From assembly GCA_001306305.2 (NCBI GenBank), contig CP155577.1, positions 1,595,501-1,659,500 of the forward strand: DNA of 64,000 nucleotides, read 5' to 3'. This DNA comes from Citromicrobium bathyomarinum. Its GTDB lineage: Bacteria > Pseudomonadota > Alphaproteobacteria > Sphingomonadales > Sphingomonadaceae. The notes beneath the pieces are model-generated. The model saw nothing but the letters and a program-made list of their open reading frames with translations. It searched no databases and was not told the origin of the DNA. Shown piece by piece: positions 1 to 9,174 of the stretch. The translations under genes were made by a program, and so were the position numbers. The stretch's first letter is position 1; each line of letters starts with the position of its first letter.

Positions 1-297
1 GCACGCGCTGCGTAGATCGGAATCGTCGTACAGCACGATCCGCGTCTGCGGGCCGATACCGCGTTCGCCCAGCCAGCGCGCGACCCGTTCACCGTCGGGC
101 ACCTTGCCGGGCAGGGCGGAGGCGGGATCGTGCAGCCCGGCGAGGTCGAGGAAGCGGGCGCCGGGGATATGCGCGGTTTCGAATTCGGCGCGCGCATCGC
201 GCTCGGCCATCGGCAGGTGCAGCGAGGCATCGAGCACCGCGAGGTCGGGCGCGGCCAGCTCTTCGGCCAGCCGCTCGGTCGAAACGAGCATGTCCAT
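1..297 (-). CDS. sseA: 3-mercaptopyruvate sulfurtransferase (rhodanese family), 5' part only
   Basis: The first 99 codons of a sulfurtransferase; the gene runs off the left edge. The protein opens with a rhodanese repeat: STERLAEEL, then LAVLDASLHLP, then the HIPGARFLDL segment that is diagnostic of tandem-rhodanese mercaptopyruvate sulfurtransferases, then RIVLYDDSD. These enzymes move sulfur from 3-mercaptopyruvate or thiosulfate to an acceptor; the catalytic Cys lies in the missing C-terminal repeat. Two Met codons (297 and 291) could start it; neither has a clear ribosome binding site. It follows the 340-1551 gene on the same strand by about 42 bases, so the two may be co-transcribed. Confidence 0.8.
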   Translation of the reverse strand, partial: MDMLVSTERLAEELAAPDLAVLDASLHLPMAERDARAEFETAHIPGARFLDLAGLHDPASALPGKVPDGERVARWLGERGIGPQTRIVLYDDSDLRSAC

Positions 298-339
298 TGC
301 CAGCGCGGATAGCCGGTCGGCCCCCGGCTTGTCGAGCGC

Positions 340-1551
340 TCAGGCGAGTGCGCGGGTGGTCAGCTGCGAATAGGTGCGCGGGCCTTCGTCGAGCCGGAAC
401 GGGGCAGGGCGCGCGGCGGTGCCTGCCGGTTTGGTGCCGATGACGAAGGTATGCGCGGAGGGCTTCTGCTCCGCAATGTGCACGGTCAGCCGCATCAGCG
501 GGACGAACACGGGCACCTGGCCCTGCTGCAGCGCGCGCACCTCGCTCAAGGGAAGCCGCAATTCCCCGCGAATGACCGCCCGCTCGCCCGGATCGAGATG
601 GTCGATCGTGTGCAGTTCGGGGTAGGAGTGGTGGGGATCGGCGACCTGCTGCGAGGTCGGCACGCGCCCGTGGGCGGTGGTCAGATCGCCCGCGACGCGG
701 ACCTGCGAGATCGGCGCGCGCCCGCGATTGACGATCGTCAGGCGGTACGCGACCGTCGCGTTGACCACGCTGCGGCTGAGCGTGGTGGCATGCGCTTCAA
801 TGCCCAGCGAAGCCGCTTCGAGGCGCGGGAGCGCGCTATGCTTGTGGATTTCGCGCAGCGGCGGGCCGGAAAGGTCGGCCGGAGCGGCTTGCACCTCGGC
901 CCGGGCACGCCTGCGCCGACGGGCCGCGAACAGGATGATCGCGCCGAGCAGCAGCGCGAGCCCCGCCATCAGCGCACCCCACAGCCAGCCCGGCGTTCCT
1001 TCGTTGTCGGACGATGCGCCAAACGCGTCGACAGGCTGCGCCGTGTCATCGGGCACGGTCTCGGGCAGAACATTGGCAGGCAGAGCGGCGTCGGGTTCGG
1101 GAGCGGTTTCCTGCGCACCGGTATCGACTACGCCAGTATCGCCCGGCGCAGAGCCGGCCCCGGAATCCTGGCTGTCAGCGCTCGCGCGGGAAGGCGCGCT
1201 GGCTCTCGGCGCGGGTTCGGCCAGAACTTCGCGGGTGGAAACGGGCGCATCGCTGGTCGGCAGGTTCGGGCGGGCCGAACGGGTGGCGCTCGGCTGGGGG
1301 CGCGGAGTCTCGGACGCGCGCGGAGATGCGCTGGGGCGCGGCGTGACGGCTGGCGTCGGCGTGGCCGTCGGCGGCAGGATCACGCGCGGCGCGCTGCGGT
1401 TTTCTCCCTCCAGATCGATCGGCCCCTGCGCCTGCGGGCGCGCGGTGGGCGTCGCGTCGGGATCGGGCGGCAGCTGAAAGTCGCTGGCGGACTGCGCATG
1501 GGCAGCCGTGGCGGCGAAGAACAGCAGGCAGGGGAAAAGGGCGCGTCTCAT
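340..1551 (-). CDS. Exported Pro/Ala-rich single-pass membrane protein, function unknown
   Basis: A 403-aa protein. I chose the Met at 1551 because it is followed at once by a signal peptide (MRRALFPCLLFFAATAAHA) ending in an AHA cleavage site; an upstream in-frame Met would add 13 non-hydrophobic residues. Residues about 20-185 are low complexity and rich in Pro, Ala, Thr and Ser. One transmembrane helix lies at about 189-209, followed by an Arg cluster (stop-transfer). The C-terminal 190 residues look like a beta-sandwich domain (VAYRLTIVNRGRAPISQVRV), as in conserved-repeat proteins that carry extracytoplasmic-type beta domains. I do not recognise a function. Confidence 0.7.
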   Translation of the reverse strand: MRRALFPCLLFFAATAAHAQSASDFQLPPDPDATPTARPQAQGPIDLEGENRSAPRVILPPTATPTPAVTPRPSASPRASETPRPQPSATRSARPNLPTSDAPVSTREVLAEPAPRASAPSRASADSQDSGAGSAPGDTGVVDTGAQETAPEPDAALPANVLPETVPDDTAQPVDAFGASSDNEGTPGWLWGALMAGLALLLGAIILFAARRRRRARAEVQAAPADLSGPPLREIHKHSALPRLEAASLGIEAHATTLSRSVVNATVAYRLTIVNRGRAPISQVRVAGDLTTAHGRVPTSQQVADPHHSYPELHTIDHLDPGERAVIRGELRLPLSEVRALQQGQVPVFVPLMRLTVHIAEQKPSAHTFVIGTKPAGTAARPAPFRLDEGPRTYSQLTTRALA

Positions 1552-1677
1552 CAATTCGGACTTCGGAGCAGGAGAAAGATGCCGGTACACCGGGCAGGGC
1601 GGCGCTGAATAGGCGGTGAATCGCCGCTACGCAAAGGCTTGCTTGTGCCGCGCGCACGATGAAGGCAAGGACGCGGC

Positions 1678-2157
1678 ATGAGCGACACATCCAACGACCC
1701 GCAGACCGGCACCACTCCGCGCTTTCTCGGCCAATCGACCGGCCTGCCTGCAAGCCCCGAAGAAGCCGAGCTGGATTACGTGCCCAATCCGCGCGAGGGT
1801 TCGCTGTACATGGTGCGCTTCTCCGCGCCCGAATTCACCTCGCTATGCCCGGTCACCGGCCAGCCCGACTTTGCGCATCTGGTGATCGACTATGCCCCGC
1901 AGGCGACCATCGTCGAATCCAAGAGCCTCAAGCTGTTCCTCGGTTCTTTCCGCAACCATTGCGGCTTTCACGAGGATGTGACCGTGGGCATCGGCCAGCG
2001 GCTGTTCGACGAGATGGCCCCGCGCTGGCTGCGGATCGGCGGCTACTGGTATCCGCGCGGGGGCATCCCGATCGACGTGTTCTGGCAGAGCGGGCCAGTG
2101 CCCGAAGGCCTGTGGGTGCCCGAACAGGGCGTCCAGAACTATCGCGGTCGCGGCTGA
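1678..2157 (+). CDS. queF: NADPH-dependent 7-cyano-7-deazaguanine reductase (QueF)
   Basis: 159 aa, the length of short, unimodular QueF. It reduces preQ0 to preQ1 in queuosine tRNA-modification synthesis. Visible family features are the catalytic Cys57 in [11 protein letters not shown] with the partner Asp64, the [13 protein letters not shown]-binding motif (residues 80-87), and the substrate-binding His98-Glu99 in GFHED. The start is the ATG after the AAGGACGCGGC stretch. It is divergent from the 340-1551 gene and 144 bases ahead of the TonB receptor gene, with a palindrome in between. Confidence 0.95.
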   Translation: MSDTSNDPQTGTTPRFLGQSTGLPASPEEAELDYVPNPREGSLYMVRFSAPEFTSLCPVTGQPDFAHLVIDYAPQATIVESKSLKLFLGSFRNHCGFHEDVTVGIGQRLFDEMAPRWLRIGGYWYPRGGIPIDVFWQSGPVPEGLWVPEQGVQNYRGRG

Positions 2158-2223
2158 CGGCTCCGGCCCGGCTACGTGACGATTATGACACAGCCGACCG
2201 GCTGGTTCGCGGATTCTCCGAAC

Positions 2224-2239
2224 TGACGCAAATGCGTCA
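2224..2239. promoter_or_regulatory. Perfect 16-bp palindrome upstream of the phytase/TonB-receptor genes
   Basis: TGACGCA-AA-TGCGTCA is a perfect inverted repeat 63 bases before the receptor start. The two genes behind it handle phytate, so phosphate control is plausible, but the site does not match the direct-repeat Pho box. I read it as an operator for an unidentified dimeric regulator. Confidence 0.45.
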
Positions 2240-2301
2240 AGCAGGCGTAAAACTCCCCTCCTAACGGCGCCCCACAGGGATCAAGCCTAGGGGTTTTACT
2301 G

Positions 2302-5184
2302 ATGAAGAAGATGCGTTTCGCCACGCGGGTTGGCATAATTTCGCTCGCCACCGCTCTTGCCGCACCGGCAATCGCGGGTGAGGTCGGCGGCTATGTCGTC
2401 GACGGGAGCGATACGGTCGCACTGCGTTCCGCCCAGGTGCGGATCGTCGAACTCAACCGTTCCGCCACGACCGATCGCGACGGCTCGTTCCTCTTCACCG
2501 ACGTTCCCGAAGGCGAATACACGATCGAGGCGAGCTATGTCGGCGCGCAGACCGTCAGCGAGACGGTCAGCGTGCCCGCGACCGGAGAGATCGACGTCAC
2601 GCTGCAGCTGTCGCCGGTCGATGGCGGCCACGAGATGATCCTGGTGGTCGGGCAGCGCGCCAACCAGGCAAGCGCGCTCAACATGAAGCGCGAGGCCGAC
2701 GGTGTCAGCGACGTGATCACCCGCGATGCGATCGGTCAGTTTCCCGACCAGAACGTGGCCGAATCGCTGCGCCGCGTCCCCGGCGTCAACGTGCTCGACG
2801 ATCAGGGCGAAGGCCGCTTCGTGAGCGTGCGCGGGCTCGACCCCGATCTCGTCTCGACCTCGCTCAATGGCGTGCGCGTGCCGTCGCCCGAAAGCGACGT
2901 GCGCTCGGTCGCGCTCGACGTGATTTCCAGCGACATCATCGAATCGATCGAAGTGAAGAAGTCGCTGACCCCCGACATGGACGGCGACACGATCGGCGCC
3001 TCGGTCGAGATCGAGACGACCAGCGCGTTCGACCGCCGCAAGAGCCTGCTGACAGCCAAGATCGAGGGCAGCTACAACGACTACGCCGACCATATCAGCC
3101 CCAAGGGCAGCGTCGATTTCGCCACCCGGCTGGGCGACAATGTCGGCGTTTCGGGCGGCCTTTCCTATTACAAGCGCAAGTTCGAAACCGACAATATCGA
3201 GGCGGACGACTATTCGGACGCGGGGATGATCTTTCCCACCGAAGTTCAGTATCGCGACTATGACGTGGAGCGCGAGCGGATCAGCGCCTCGCTCAACTTC
3301 GATTTCCGCGCCGGCGACAGCACGAAGCTGTACGTACGCGGCATCTACAGCCAGTTCGACGACCAGGAATATCGCCGCCGCACGACCTTCGATCTCGGCG
3401 ACTTCGAGGATTTCGGTCCCACCACCATCACGGCCAACGGCGCGACCTTCAGCGACGCAACCATCGACGATCCGTCCGAACCGGGCGAGGATCTGCGCCA
3501 GCGGATCGGGGTCGAGCGTGACATCAAGGATCGCCTCGAATCGCAGAAGATCCGCTCGATCGTGGTTGGCGGTGAAAGCGACTGGGGCGACTGGTTCGCG
3601 GAATATTCGGGCAGCTGGGCCAAGTCGTCCGAAACCGAGGAAGGCAACGTCGACCCGGCCGAATTCCGTCAGCGGTTCTCCGACGACGGGCTGACCCTGG
3701 GCTTCGACTATTCGGACCAGCGCCGCCCGATCTATTCGGTCATCGCCGATCCGGGCAGCTTCTACGATCCGTCCGAATATGAGCTCAACGATATCGAGCT
3801 GACCGCGCTGTCCGACGCGCAAGACGAGGAATACGCCGCCAAGTTCGACCTAGGCCGCCGCTTCGCGATGGATCGCGGGGAGTTCACGGTGCAGGCGGGC
3901 TTCAAAGGCCGCTGGCGCGACAAGACCTATAACAAGGAGGTCGAGTTCTACGAATACGACGGCCCGGGCACGTTCTCGCTGGCCGACGTTCTCGGCACCC
4001 AGACCTACCGCATCACCGACATCTCGCCGGTCGCCAGCTACACCGGGGCGAGCGACTATTTCCGCGCCAATTTCGACGATTTCGAGCTCCAGCCGGTTGA
4101 TAGCGATTTCGACAGCGCGGTGGAGGATTATTCGGTCTCCGAAGACATCCTCGCCGGGTATCTGCTCGGCCGATACGACAGTTCCACCCTGCGCGTGATC
4201 GGCGGGGTGCGGTTCGAGAACACGCGCAACTCCATCCTCGGCAACACGGTGACGCTGATCGAGGAAGACGGCACGCTGCCCGGCGGCGGCACGGCGAGCG
4301 AAGACACCGTCATCGTCAGCCCGGTCGCGTTCGAGAAGGACTACGACAGCTGGCTGCCCAGCCTCAACATCCGCTGGGAAGCGCAGCCCAACCTGATCCT
4401 GCGTCTGGCCGGGTACAAGAGCTTGGTCCGCCCCAAGCTCAGCAAGCTCGCCCCGCGCTTCGCGGTCGAGCAGAACGACGATGACGAGCGTGAAGGCGAA
4501 TTCGGGAACCCCGCGCTCGATCCCTATCGTGCGTGGAACTTCGACGCCTCGCTGGAATACTACATGAACAGCAATGGCGCGCTGACGGGTGCGGTATTCT
4601 ACAAGGATATCAAGGACTACATCGTCGACACCGTGCAGCGGGACGGGGTCTTCAACGGCATCGCCTACGACGAGGCGGTGATCCCGATCAACGGCGACGA
4701 AGCCAAGGTCTTCGGGTTCGAAGCCAGCTTCGCCCAGTCGCTCAGCTTCCTGCCGAGCCCGCTGGATGGGCTGCTGGTCCAGGCCAACTACACCTATACC
4801 GATGCGACGGGCACGGTGTTCACCGATGGCGACCAGACCGACCCGCGCGAAATCCCGCTGCCTGCGACCGCGCGCCACACGTTCAACGTGGTGCTCGGCT
4901 ACGACAAGGGGCCGCTCGATATCCGCCTGGCGGGCACCTATCGCGACCGCTATCTCGACGAGATCGCCGACGAGGCCGCGCTCGACCGGTATGTCGACAA
5001 CCGCTTCCAGCTCGATCTGAGCGCGAAGTACAAGCTGACCAAGAACATCAAGCTGTTCTACGAATGGGTCAACATCAACAACGCCAAGTACTACGCCTAC
5101 AACAATTTCGGCGGCCAGCGGAATCCCTACCAGTTCGAGGAATATAGCTGGACGATGAAGGGCGGCGTAAGGGTGACCTTCTGA
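2302..5184 (+). CDS. TonB-dependent outer-membrane receptor, phytase-linked
   Basis: 960 aa. Signal peptide 1-25 (cut after APAIA), then a carboxypeptidase-regulatory-like beta-sandwich (about 26-110; GEVGGYVVDG and TTDRDGSFLFTDVPEGEY). The plug domain follows (about 125-245: QFPDQNVAESLRRVPGV, VSVRGLDPDL, SLNGVRVPSPE, IESIEVKKSLTPDMDGDTIG), then a 22-strand-type barrel ending in a C-terminal Phe (GGVRVTF) for BamA recognition. This is the large receptor type common in sphingomonads and Caulobacter. Its stop overlaps the start of the phytase gene (TGATG), so the two are translationally coupled; the receptor probably imports inositol phosphates or chelates. The Shine-Dalgarno sequence is weak. 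Confidence 0.92.
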   Translation: MKKMRFATRVGIISLATALAAPAIAGEVGGYVVDGSDTVALRSAQVRIVELNRSATTDRDGSFLFTDVPEGEYTIEASYVGAQTVSETVSVPATGEIDVTLQLSPVDGGHEMILVVGQRANQASALNMKREADGVSDVITRDAIGQFPDQNVAESLRRVPGVNVLDDQGEGRFVSVRGLDPDLVSTSLNGVRVPSPESDVRSVALDVISSDIIESIEVKKSLTPDMDGDTIGASVEIETTSAFDRRKSLLTAKIEGSYNDYADHISPKGSVDFATRLGDNVGVSGGLSYYKRKFETDNIEADDYSDAGMIFPTEVQYRDYDVERERISASLNFDFRAGDSTKLYVRGIYSQFDDQEYRRRTTFDLGDFEDFGPTTITANGATFSDATIDDPSEPGEDLRQRIGVERDIKDRLESQKIRSIVVGGESDWGDWFAEYSGSWAKSSETEEGNVDPAEFRQRFSDDGLTLGFDYSDQRRPIYSVIADPGSFYDPSEYELNDIELTALSDAQDEEYAAKFDLGRRFAMDRGEFTVQAGFKGRWRDKTYNKEVEFYEYDGPGTFSLADVLGTQTYRITDISPVASYTGASDYFRANFDDFELQPVDSDFDSAVEDYSVSEDILAGYLLGRYDSSTLRVIGGVRFENTRNSILGNTVTLIEEDGTLPGGGTASEDTVIVSPVAFEKDYDSWLPSLNIRWEAQPNLILRLAGYKSLVRPKLSKLAPRFAVEQNDDDEREGEFGNPALDPYRAWNFDASLEYYMNSNGALTGAVFYKDIKDYIVDTVQRDGVFNGIAYDEAVIPINGDEAKVFGFEASFAQSLSFLPSPLDGLLVQANYTYTDATGTVFTDGDQTDPREIPLPATARHTFNVVLGYDKGPLDIRLAGTYRDRYLDEIADEAALDRYVDNRFQLDLSAKYKLTKNIKLFYEWVNINNAKYYAYNNFGGQRNPYQFEEYSWTMKGGVRVTF

Positions 5185-6236
5185 TGCGGATGCGTTCTAA
5201 ATTTCTCTCCACCGCTGGCCTTGCGCTGGCGGTGGCAGGTTGCGCCACCCTGCCCGTGACGGGCGATCCTGCGGTGTCGGTCTACGCCACGGCGGAGACC
5301 GCGCCGGTGGGCACCGGAAACGAGGATGCGGCGGACGATCCGGCGATCTGGCGCAACCAGGCCGACCCGTCGAAAAGCCTGATTATCGGCACCGACAAGA
5401 AAGCCGGGCTGCACGTCTACAATCTCAAGGGCGAAGACCTGTTCTTCCTCGATGCGGGCCTGCTCAACAATGTCGATCTGGTCACGCTGGCGGACGGCAC
5501 GGTGCTGGTCGCGGCGAGCGACCGCACCGATCCCGACAATTCCGCGATCGCGCTGTTCCGGCTCGACACCCAGAGCGCGCGGCTCGAACCGCTGGGTTCG
5601 GTGGCAAGCGGCGCTGGGGAGGCTTACGGCCTGTGCCTGTGGACCCCGCCATTTACGAGCGCGGGCGACGCCGTGGTCGCCTTTGCCGTGCTGAAGGACG
5701 GGACGATCAATCAGGTCCGGATTCGCGACGACTGGACCGGCAGGATCGAACACACGATGAGCGTGCCCAGTCAGGCCGAAGGCTGCGTGGTCGATGCGCG
5801 TAATTTCGGACTTTATGTGGGCGAAGAAAACGGCGGCATCTGGCGCTTCCGCGTGGGCGGATCCGACCCGGTGGGCGAACTGGTCGCCCCGATCGACAAC
5901 CGAATGCTGGTCGCCGATGTCGAAGGCCTCGCGCTGCTGCCCGAGGGGCACAGAGGCGGATACCTGATCGCATCCTCGCAGGGCGACAATGCTTACGCGG
6001 TGTTCCGCCTGCCCGGAATGGAGCCGGTCGGCCGTTTCCGGATCGCGCAGGGCGCAGTCGGCGCGACCGAGGAGACCGACGGGATCGATCTGCATGCCGG
6101 AAGCTTCGGCCCGGACTATCCAGCAGGCCTGTTCGTGGCGCAGGACGGCATCAATCCGCCGTACGCGCAGAACTTCAAGCTGGTTTCGTGGGCGGCCATT
6201 CTGGAAGCGCTGGAGACGTCGCCGAAGGCCGACTGA
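5184..6236 (+). CDS. Beta-propeller phytase, lipoprotein
   Basis: 350 aa. It hydrolyses phytate (inositol hexakisphosphate) with bound Ca2+. The N-terminus is a lipoprotein signal with lipobox LAVAGC, acylated Cys20. Family motifs run in order: EDAADDPAIW, GTDKKAGLHVYNLKG, LLNNVDL, AASDRTDPDN, EGCVVD, YVGEENGGIWRF, DVEGLALL, SSQGDNAYAVFR and TDGID, the acidic blades that bind calcium and phosphate. The start overlaps the receptor stop codon by one base, making a receptor-phytase operon. It is convergent with tRNA-Thr downstream. Confidence 0.95.
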   Translation: MRMRSKFLSTAGLALAVAGCATLPVTGDPAVSVYATAETAPVGTGNEDAADDPAIWRNQADPSKSLIIGTDKKAGLHVYNLKGEDLFFLDAGLLNNVDLVTLADGTVLVAASDRTDPDNSAIALFRLDTQSARLEPLGSVASGAGEAYGLCLWTPPFTSAGDAVVAFAVLKDGTINQVRIRDDWTGRIEHTMSVPSQAEGCVVDARNFGLYVGEENGGIWRFRVGGSDPVGELVAPIDNRMLVADVEGLALLPEGHRGGYLIASSQGDNAYAVFRLPGMEPVGRFRIAQGAVGATEETDGIDLHAGSFGPDYPAGLFVAQDGINPPYAQNFKLVSWAAILEALETSPKAD

Positions 6237-6318
6237 CCCGGCACCGGGAGTGGGGTAGGGGGAGCTGCCGGCCAGCTTCCCCGGCCATCCGACATCGCGG
6301 CGACAGCCGGGCCTACGG

Positions 6319-6391
6319 TGCCGGTTGCAGGAATCGAACCCGCGACCTTCGGTTTACAAAACCGCTGCTCTACCAGCTGAGCTAAACCGGC
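6319..6391 (-). tRNA. tRNA-Thr (anticodon TGT)
   Basis: The minus strand folds as a full cloverleaf: acceptor GCCGGTT/AACCGGC, D-arm with AGCTCAGCTGGTAGAGC, anticodon loop TTTGTAA (TGT), and T-arm with GGTTCGATTCC. The discriminator base is A. The three bases after it read CCG, so the CCA tail is not encoded. Confidence 0.95.
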
Positions 6392-6559
6392 CCTTGGTGC
6401 CGCAGCGCCTTGGGGCAAAATGCGGCTCTCGTAAAGCCTGTCGATGCCCGTCGATCAGAGCTCGATCTTGGGGCGCCGTTGGGCGAGCGCGACCCGCTTT
6501 GCTTTGGCAAAACTGCCCCGATCTGGTACACAAGGGCAGGTAACGCCAAGGAAACAGAC

Positions 6560-6868
6560 GTGGATCAGAACCTTCGTACGCAACTGCAATACGACGCCCG
6601 GAAGAAGTCCGTCGCGGCGGCCTATATTCTGTGGCTGTTCCTCGGTTCATTCGGCGCGCACAGGTTCTATCTCGGCCGTACGGGCAGCGGAGCTGCGCAG
6701 CTGGCGCTGTTGCTGCTGGGCTGGATTCCGTTTTTCCTTGGCTGGTTCGTGCTGAGCGTGTGGTGGCTGGTCGATGCTTTCCTGATCCCGGGCCAAGCCG
6801 AACAGAGCAACCTGCAGACGCTCGACCGATTGAGCAGCGAAGCATCGCTGCCTGCGATCCCCGCCTGA
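6560..6868 (+). CDS. TM2 domain membrane protein
   Basis: 102 aa. I start it at GTG 6560, 8 bases after an AAGGAA ribosome binding site; an upstream in-frame extension has no domain content. The TM2 signature is clear: two transmembrane helices (about 20-35 and 47-70) joined by GSFGAHRFYLGRTGSG, ending in WWLVDAFLIPG. TM2 proteins are small inner-membrane proteins of unsettled function. It stands alone between tRNA-Thr and the convergent gene that ends at 6872. Confidence 0.85.
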   Translation: MDQNLRTQLQYDARKKSVAAAYILWLFLGSFGAHRFYLGRTGSGAAQLALLLLGWIPFFLGWFVLSVWWLVDAFLIPGQAEQSNLQTLDRLSSEASLPAIPA

Positions 6869-6871
6869 GGG

Positions 6872-7753
6872 TCAGCGCGCGCCGAAGGTCCAGCCTTCGG
6901 TTTGTGCCAGTCGCCTGTCGAGTGCGGGTGGAGCCCATAGCCTCACATCGTCCCCATTCCGGCGTAGCCACGCGGCGGTGAGCAGCGCGTCGGCGCTGTG
7001 ATCGTCGATCGGGCCCGAGCCCGCGACCGGGCCGAAGCCGAGCGCGGCCAGCGCCTCGTTCAACACCGAATGATCTCTCACCTTGCGTCCACGACGCGCG
7101 GGCAGCGCGGCGAGTGAGGCAAGCGCGGTGTAGATCTCCACCAGCACGGAACCTGCCTGCGGCAACGGGTCGACCGGCCACACCGGCAGCGCGCCGTCCA
7201 GCCGGTGGAGCAGCCGCATTCCCGTCAGGCTCGACTTGCCGACCTGCGCCGCGCCGACGAGGTTGAAGTTGGAGACCGGGCGGCATCCCATTGCCCGTTG
7301 CGCCTGCTCCGCGACGCGAAAGCGCCCTTCGCGGCTTGCGGCATCGGGCGCGTGAAAGCGATCGCCTTCGTGTGCGCCGCCATGGCGGAAATAGCGCGCC
7401 AGCTCGCGATGGCTCAACACGCCGCCTGCCTCCAGATGCGGGTCGTCGGCGCACAGATCGTCGATCAGCGCCCACAGCGCCTTGGCGTGCGGCGGAGAAT
7501 GCTCCCAGCCGGGGAAGAACGCGCCGCAATCGGCGAAGGGCAGTGCGATACCCAGATCCATGCCGACCAGCGTATCGGACGGCAGATCGTCGCGCAGCAG
7601 GACGAGTACATCCTCGCGGCTCCACGGCTGGTCACGGCGGAGCAGGCGGGGCGGGCCACCGCCCAGGTCCGCCAAGGCCAGCGCAATGCCCTTGTGCCGT
7701 TCGCCTTTCGCGCCGGACCAGTCGATCGCGAGGAAGTGGGAGAAGCGGTTCAA
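6872..7753 (-). CDS. RNase H-like fold protein (DUF429-type), function unknown
   Basis: 293 aa. Spaced acidic motifs suggest an RNase H-like nuclease or actin-like fold: LAIDWSGAKG at residues 8-17, VGMDLGIALPF near 63, VEIYTALASL near 205, and IDDHSADALLTAAWL near 250. The last motif (DDxxDAxxxA type) is typical of DUF429-related proteins. The start overlaps the rarA stop by 4 bases (ATGA), so it is translated with rarA; that pairing hints at a DNA or RNA maintenance role. Assignment to DUF429 is by motif pattern only. Confidence 0.6.
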   Translation of the reverse strand: MNRFSHFLAIDWSGAKGERHKGIALALADLGGGPPRLLRRDQPWSREDVLVLLRDDLPSDTLVGMDLGIALPFADCGAFFPGWEHSPPHAKALWALIDDLCADDPHLEAGGVLSHRELARYFRHGGAHEGDRFHAPDAASREGRFRVAEQAQRAMGCRPVSNFNLVGAAQVGKSSLTGMRLLHRLDGALPVWPVDPLPQAGSVLVEIYTALASLAALPARRGRKVRDHSVLNEALAALGFGPVAGSGPIDDHSADALLTAAWLRRNGDDVRLWAPPALDRRLAQTEGWTFGAR

Positions 7754-9072
7754 TCGCGCCCCTTGCGCCGCGCCGCCCAGAACTCCATCCGCTCCGCCAC
7801 GCGCTTCTCGAAGCCGCGCCCGGTCGGCTGGTAGAACCCCTGCGGCTCCATCTCGTCGGGCCAGTAATTGTCGCCCGAGAACGCATCCTCAGCCGAATGG
7901 TCGTAGGAATAGCCCTCGCCGTAGCCGATGTTCTTCATCAGCTTGGTCGGCGCGTTGAGGATGTTCTTCGGCGGTGTGAGGCTGCCCGTCTCCTTCGCGC
8001 TGCGCCACGCGGCCTTCTGCGCCATGTAGGCCGCGTTCGATTTGGGCGCGGTGGCGAGGTAGAGGCACGCCTGCACCAGCGCGAGCTCGCCCTCCGGGCT
8101 GCCGAGAAACTCGTAGGCGTCGCGCGCGGCGATGCACTGGGTCAGCGCGGCGGGGTCGGCCATGCCGATATCCTCCACCGCCATGCGCACCAGCCGCCGC
8201 GCGAGATAACGCGGCTCTTCGCCCGCGGTCAGCATCCGCGCGAGGTAATAGAGCGCGGCGTCCGGATCGCTCCCGCGCACCGCCTTATGCAGCGCGGAGA
8301 TGAGGTTGTAGTGCCCGTCGCGATCCTTGTCGTACACCGCCACCCGGCGTTGCAGGAAACTGCCGAGGCCCGCCGGGTCGAGCGGCTTGTCCAGCCCGGC
8401 ATTATACAGCGTCTCCGCCTGGTTGAGCAGGAAGCGGCCATCGCCGTCGGCTGAAGCGATCAGCGCGGCGCGTGCGTCGTCTGTCAGGGGGAGGGGCCGT
8501 TCCAGCTCCTCGGCGCGGGTGAGAAGTTCGCCCAGCGCTTCGTGCCCCAGCCTCTCGAGGATCAGCACCTGCGCGCGGCTGAGCAGCGCGGCGTTGAGGG
8601 CGAAGCTGGGGTTCTCCGTGGTCGCGCCGACCAGCGTGACCGTGCCGCGCTCGACGAAGGGCAGGAAGCCGTCCTGCTGCGCGCGGTTGAAGCGGTGGAT
8701 CTCGTCCACGAACAGCAGCGTCTTCTGCCCGGCCTTGGCCGCAGTCTCCGCCTCGGCAAACGCCTTCTTCAGGTCCGCCACTCCGCTGAACACCGCGCTG
8801 ACCGCGGCGTAGCGCATGCCCACGCTATCGGCGAGCAGGCGCGCGATCGTGGTCTTGCCGGTGCCCGGCGGGCCCCACAGGATCATGCTCGACAGGCGGC
8901 CCGCCGCGACCATGCGCCCGATGCTGCCCTCCGGCCCGGTCAGGTGTTCCTGGCCAACAACCTCGGAGAGGGTGCGCGGGCGCAGCCGGTCGGCCAGCGG
9001 CGCGTCCTCGCGCGGCTCGGCAGGGGCGGTGGGGGAGGGCGCGGGCGCCTCGTTTTCGAACAGATCGGCCAT
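7750..9072 (-). CDS. rarA: Replication-associated recombination protein A (AAA+ ATPase)
   Basis: 440 aa from Met 9072 (MADLFENEAP); a longer in-frame extension would cross the PadR operator. It is a clamp-loader-like AAA+ ATPase acting at stalled forks. Visible: PLADRLRPRTLSEVVGQEH, Walker A GPPGTGKTT, Walker B LLFVDEIHRFN, sensor TTENPSFALN, and the C-terminal MgsA domain with MRMAVEDIGMADP-type and LNAPTKLMKNIGYGEGYSYDH motifs. It forms a two-gene unit with the downstream RNase H-like gene and is divergent from the padR gene. Confidence 0.94.
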   Translation of the reverse strand: MADLFENEAPAPSPTAPAEPREDAPLADRLRPRTLSEVVGQEHLTGPEGSIGRMVAAGRLSSMILWGPPGTGKTTIARLLADSVGMRYAAVSAVFSGVADLKKAFAEAETAAKAGQKTLLFVDEIHRFNRAQQDGFLPFVERGTVTLVGATTENPSFALNAALLSRAQVLILERLGHEALGELLTRAEELERPLPLTDDARAALIASADGDGRFLLNQAETLYNAGLDKPLDPAGLGSFLQRRVAVYDKDRDGHYNLISALHKAVRGSDPDAALYYLARMLTAGEEPRYLARRLVRMAVEDIGMADPAALTQCIAARDAYEFLGSPEGELALVQACLYLATAPKSNAAYMAQKAAWRSAKETGSLTPPKNILNAPTKLMKNIGYGEGYSYDHSAEDAFSGDNYWPDEMEPQGFYQPTGRGFEKRVAERMEFWAARRKGRD

Positions 9073-9123
9073 TGGTCGGCTGACATAGGGGTTCGGTCGG
9101 AAAAATGCAGCGGCTACTTGTAG

Positions 9124-9155
9124 CGATATATCCAAGATATATCTTAGCTATATCG
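9124..9155. promoter_or_regulatory. Nested 32-bp palindromic operator between rarA and the PadR gene
   Basis: A perfect 12-bp palindrome AAGATATATCTT (9134-9145) sits at the exact centre of a wider inverted repeat, CGATATA (9124-9130) and TATATCG (9149-9155). Both share the dyad axis at 9139.5. It lies 20-50 bases ahead of the PadR start, the usual place for PadR autorepression, and about 50-80 bases ahead of rarA, so it could affect both genes. Confidence 0.7.
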
Positions 9156-9174
9156 TACACACAGGAGAATGCAG

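Noticed and set aside
2170-2200. Pho box before the phytase operon
   Set aside because: A GTGTCATAATCGTCAC-like stretch occurs on the minus strand, but the repeat spacing is 9 and not 11 bases.
2296-3822. 508-codon open frame opposite the TonB receptor
   Set aside because: A GC-rich shadow of the receptor, with no domains and only low-complexity Arg/Ala/Val composition.
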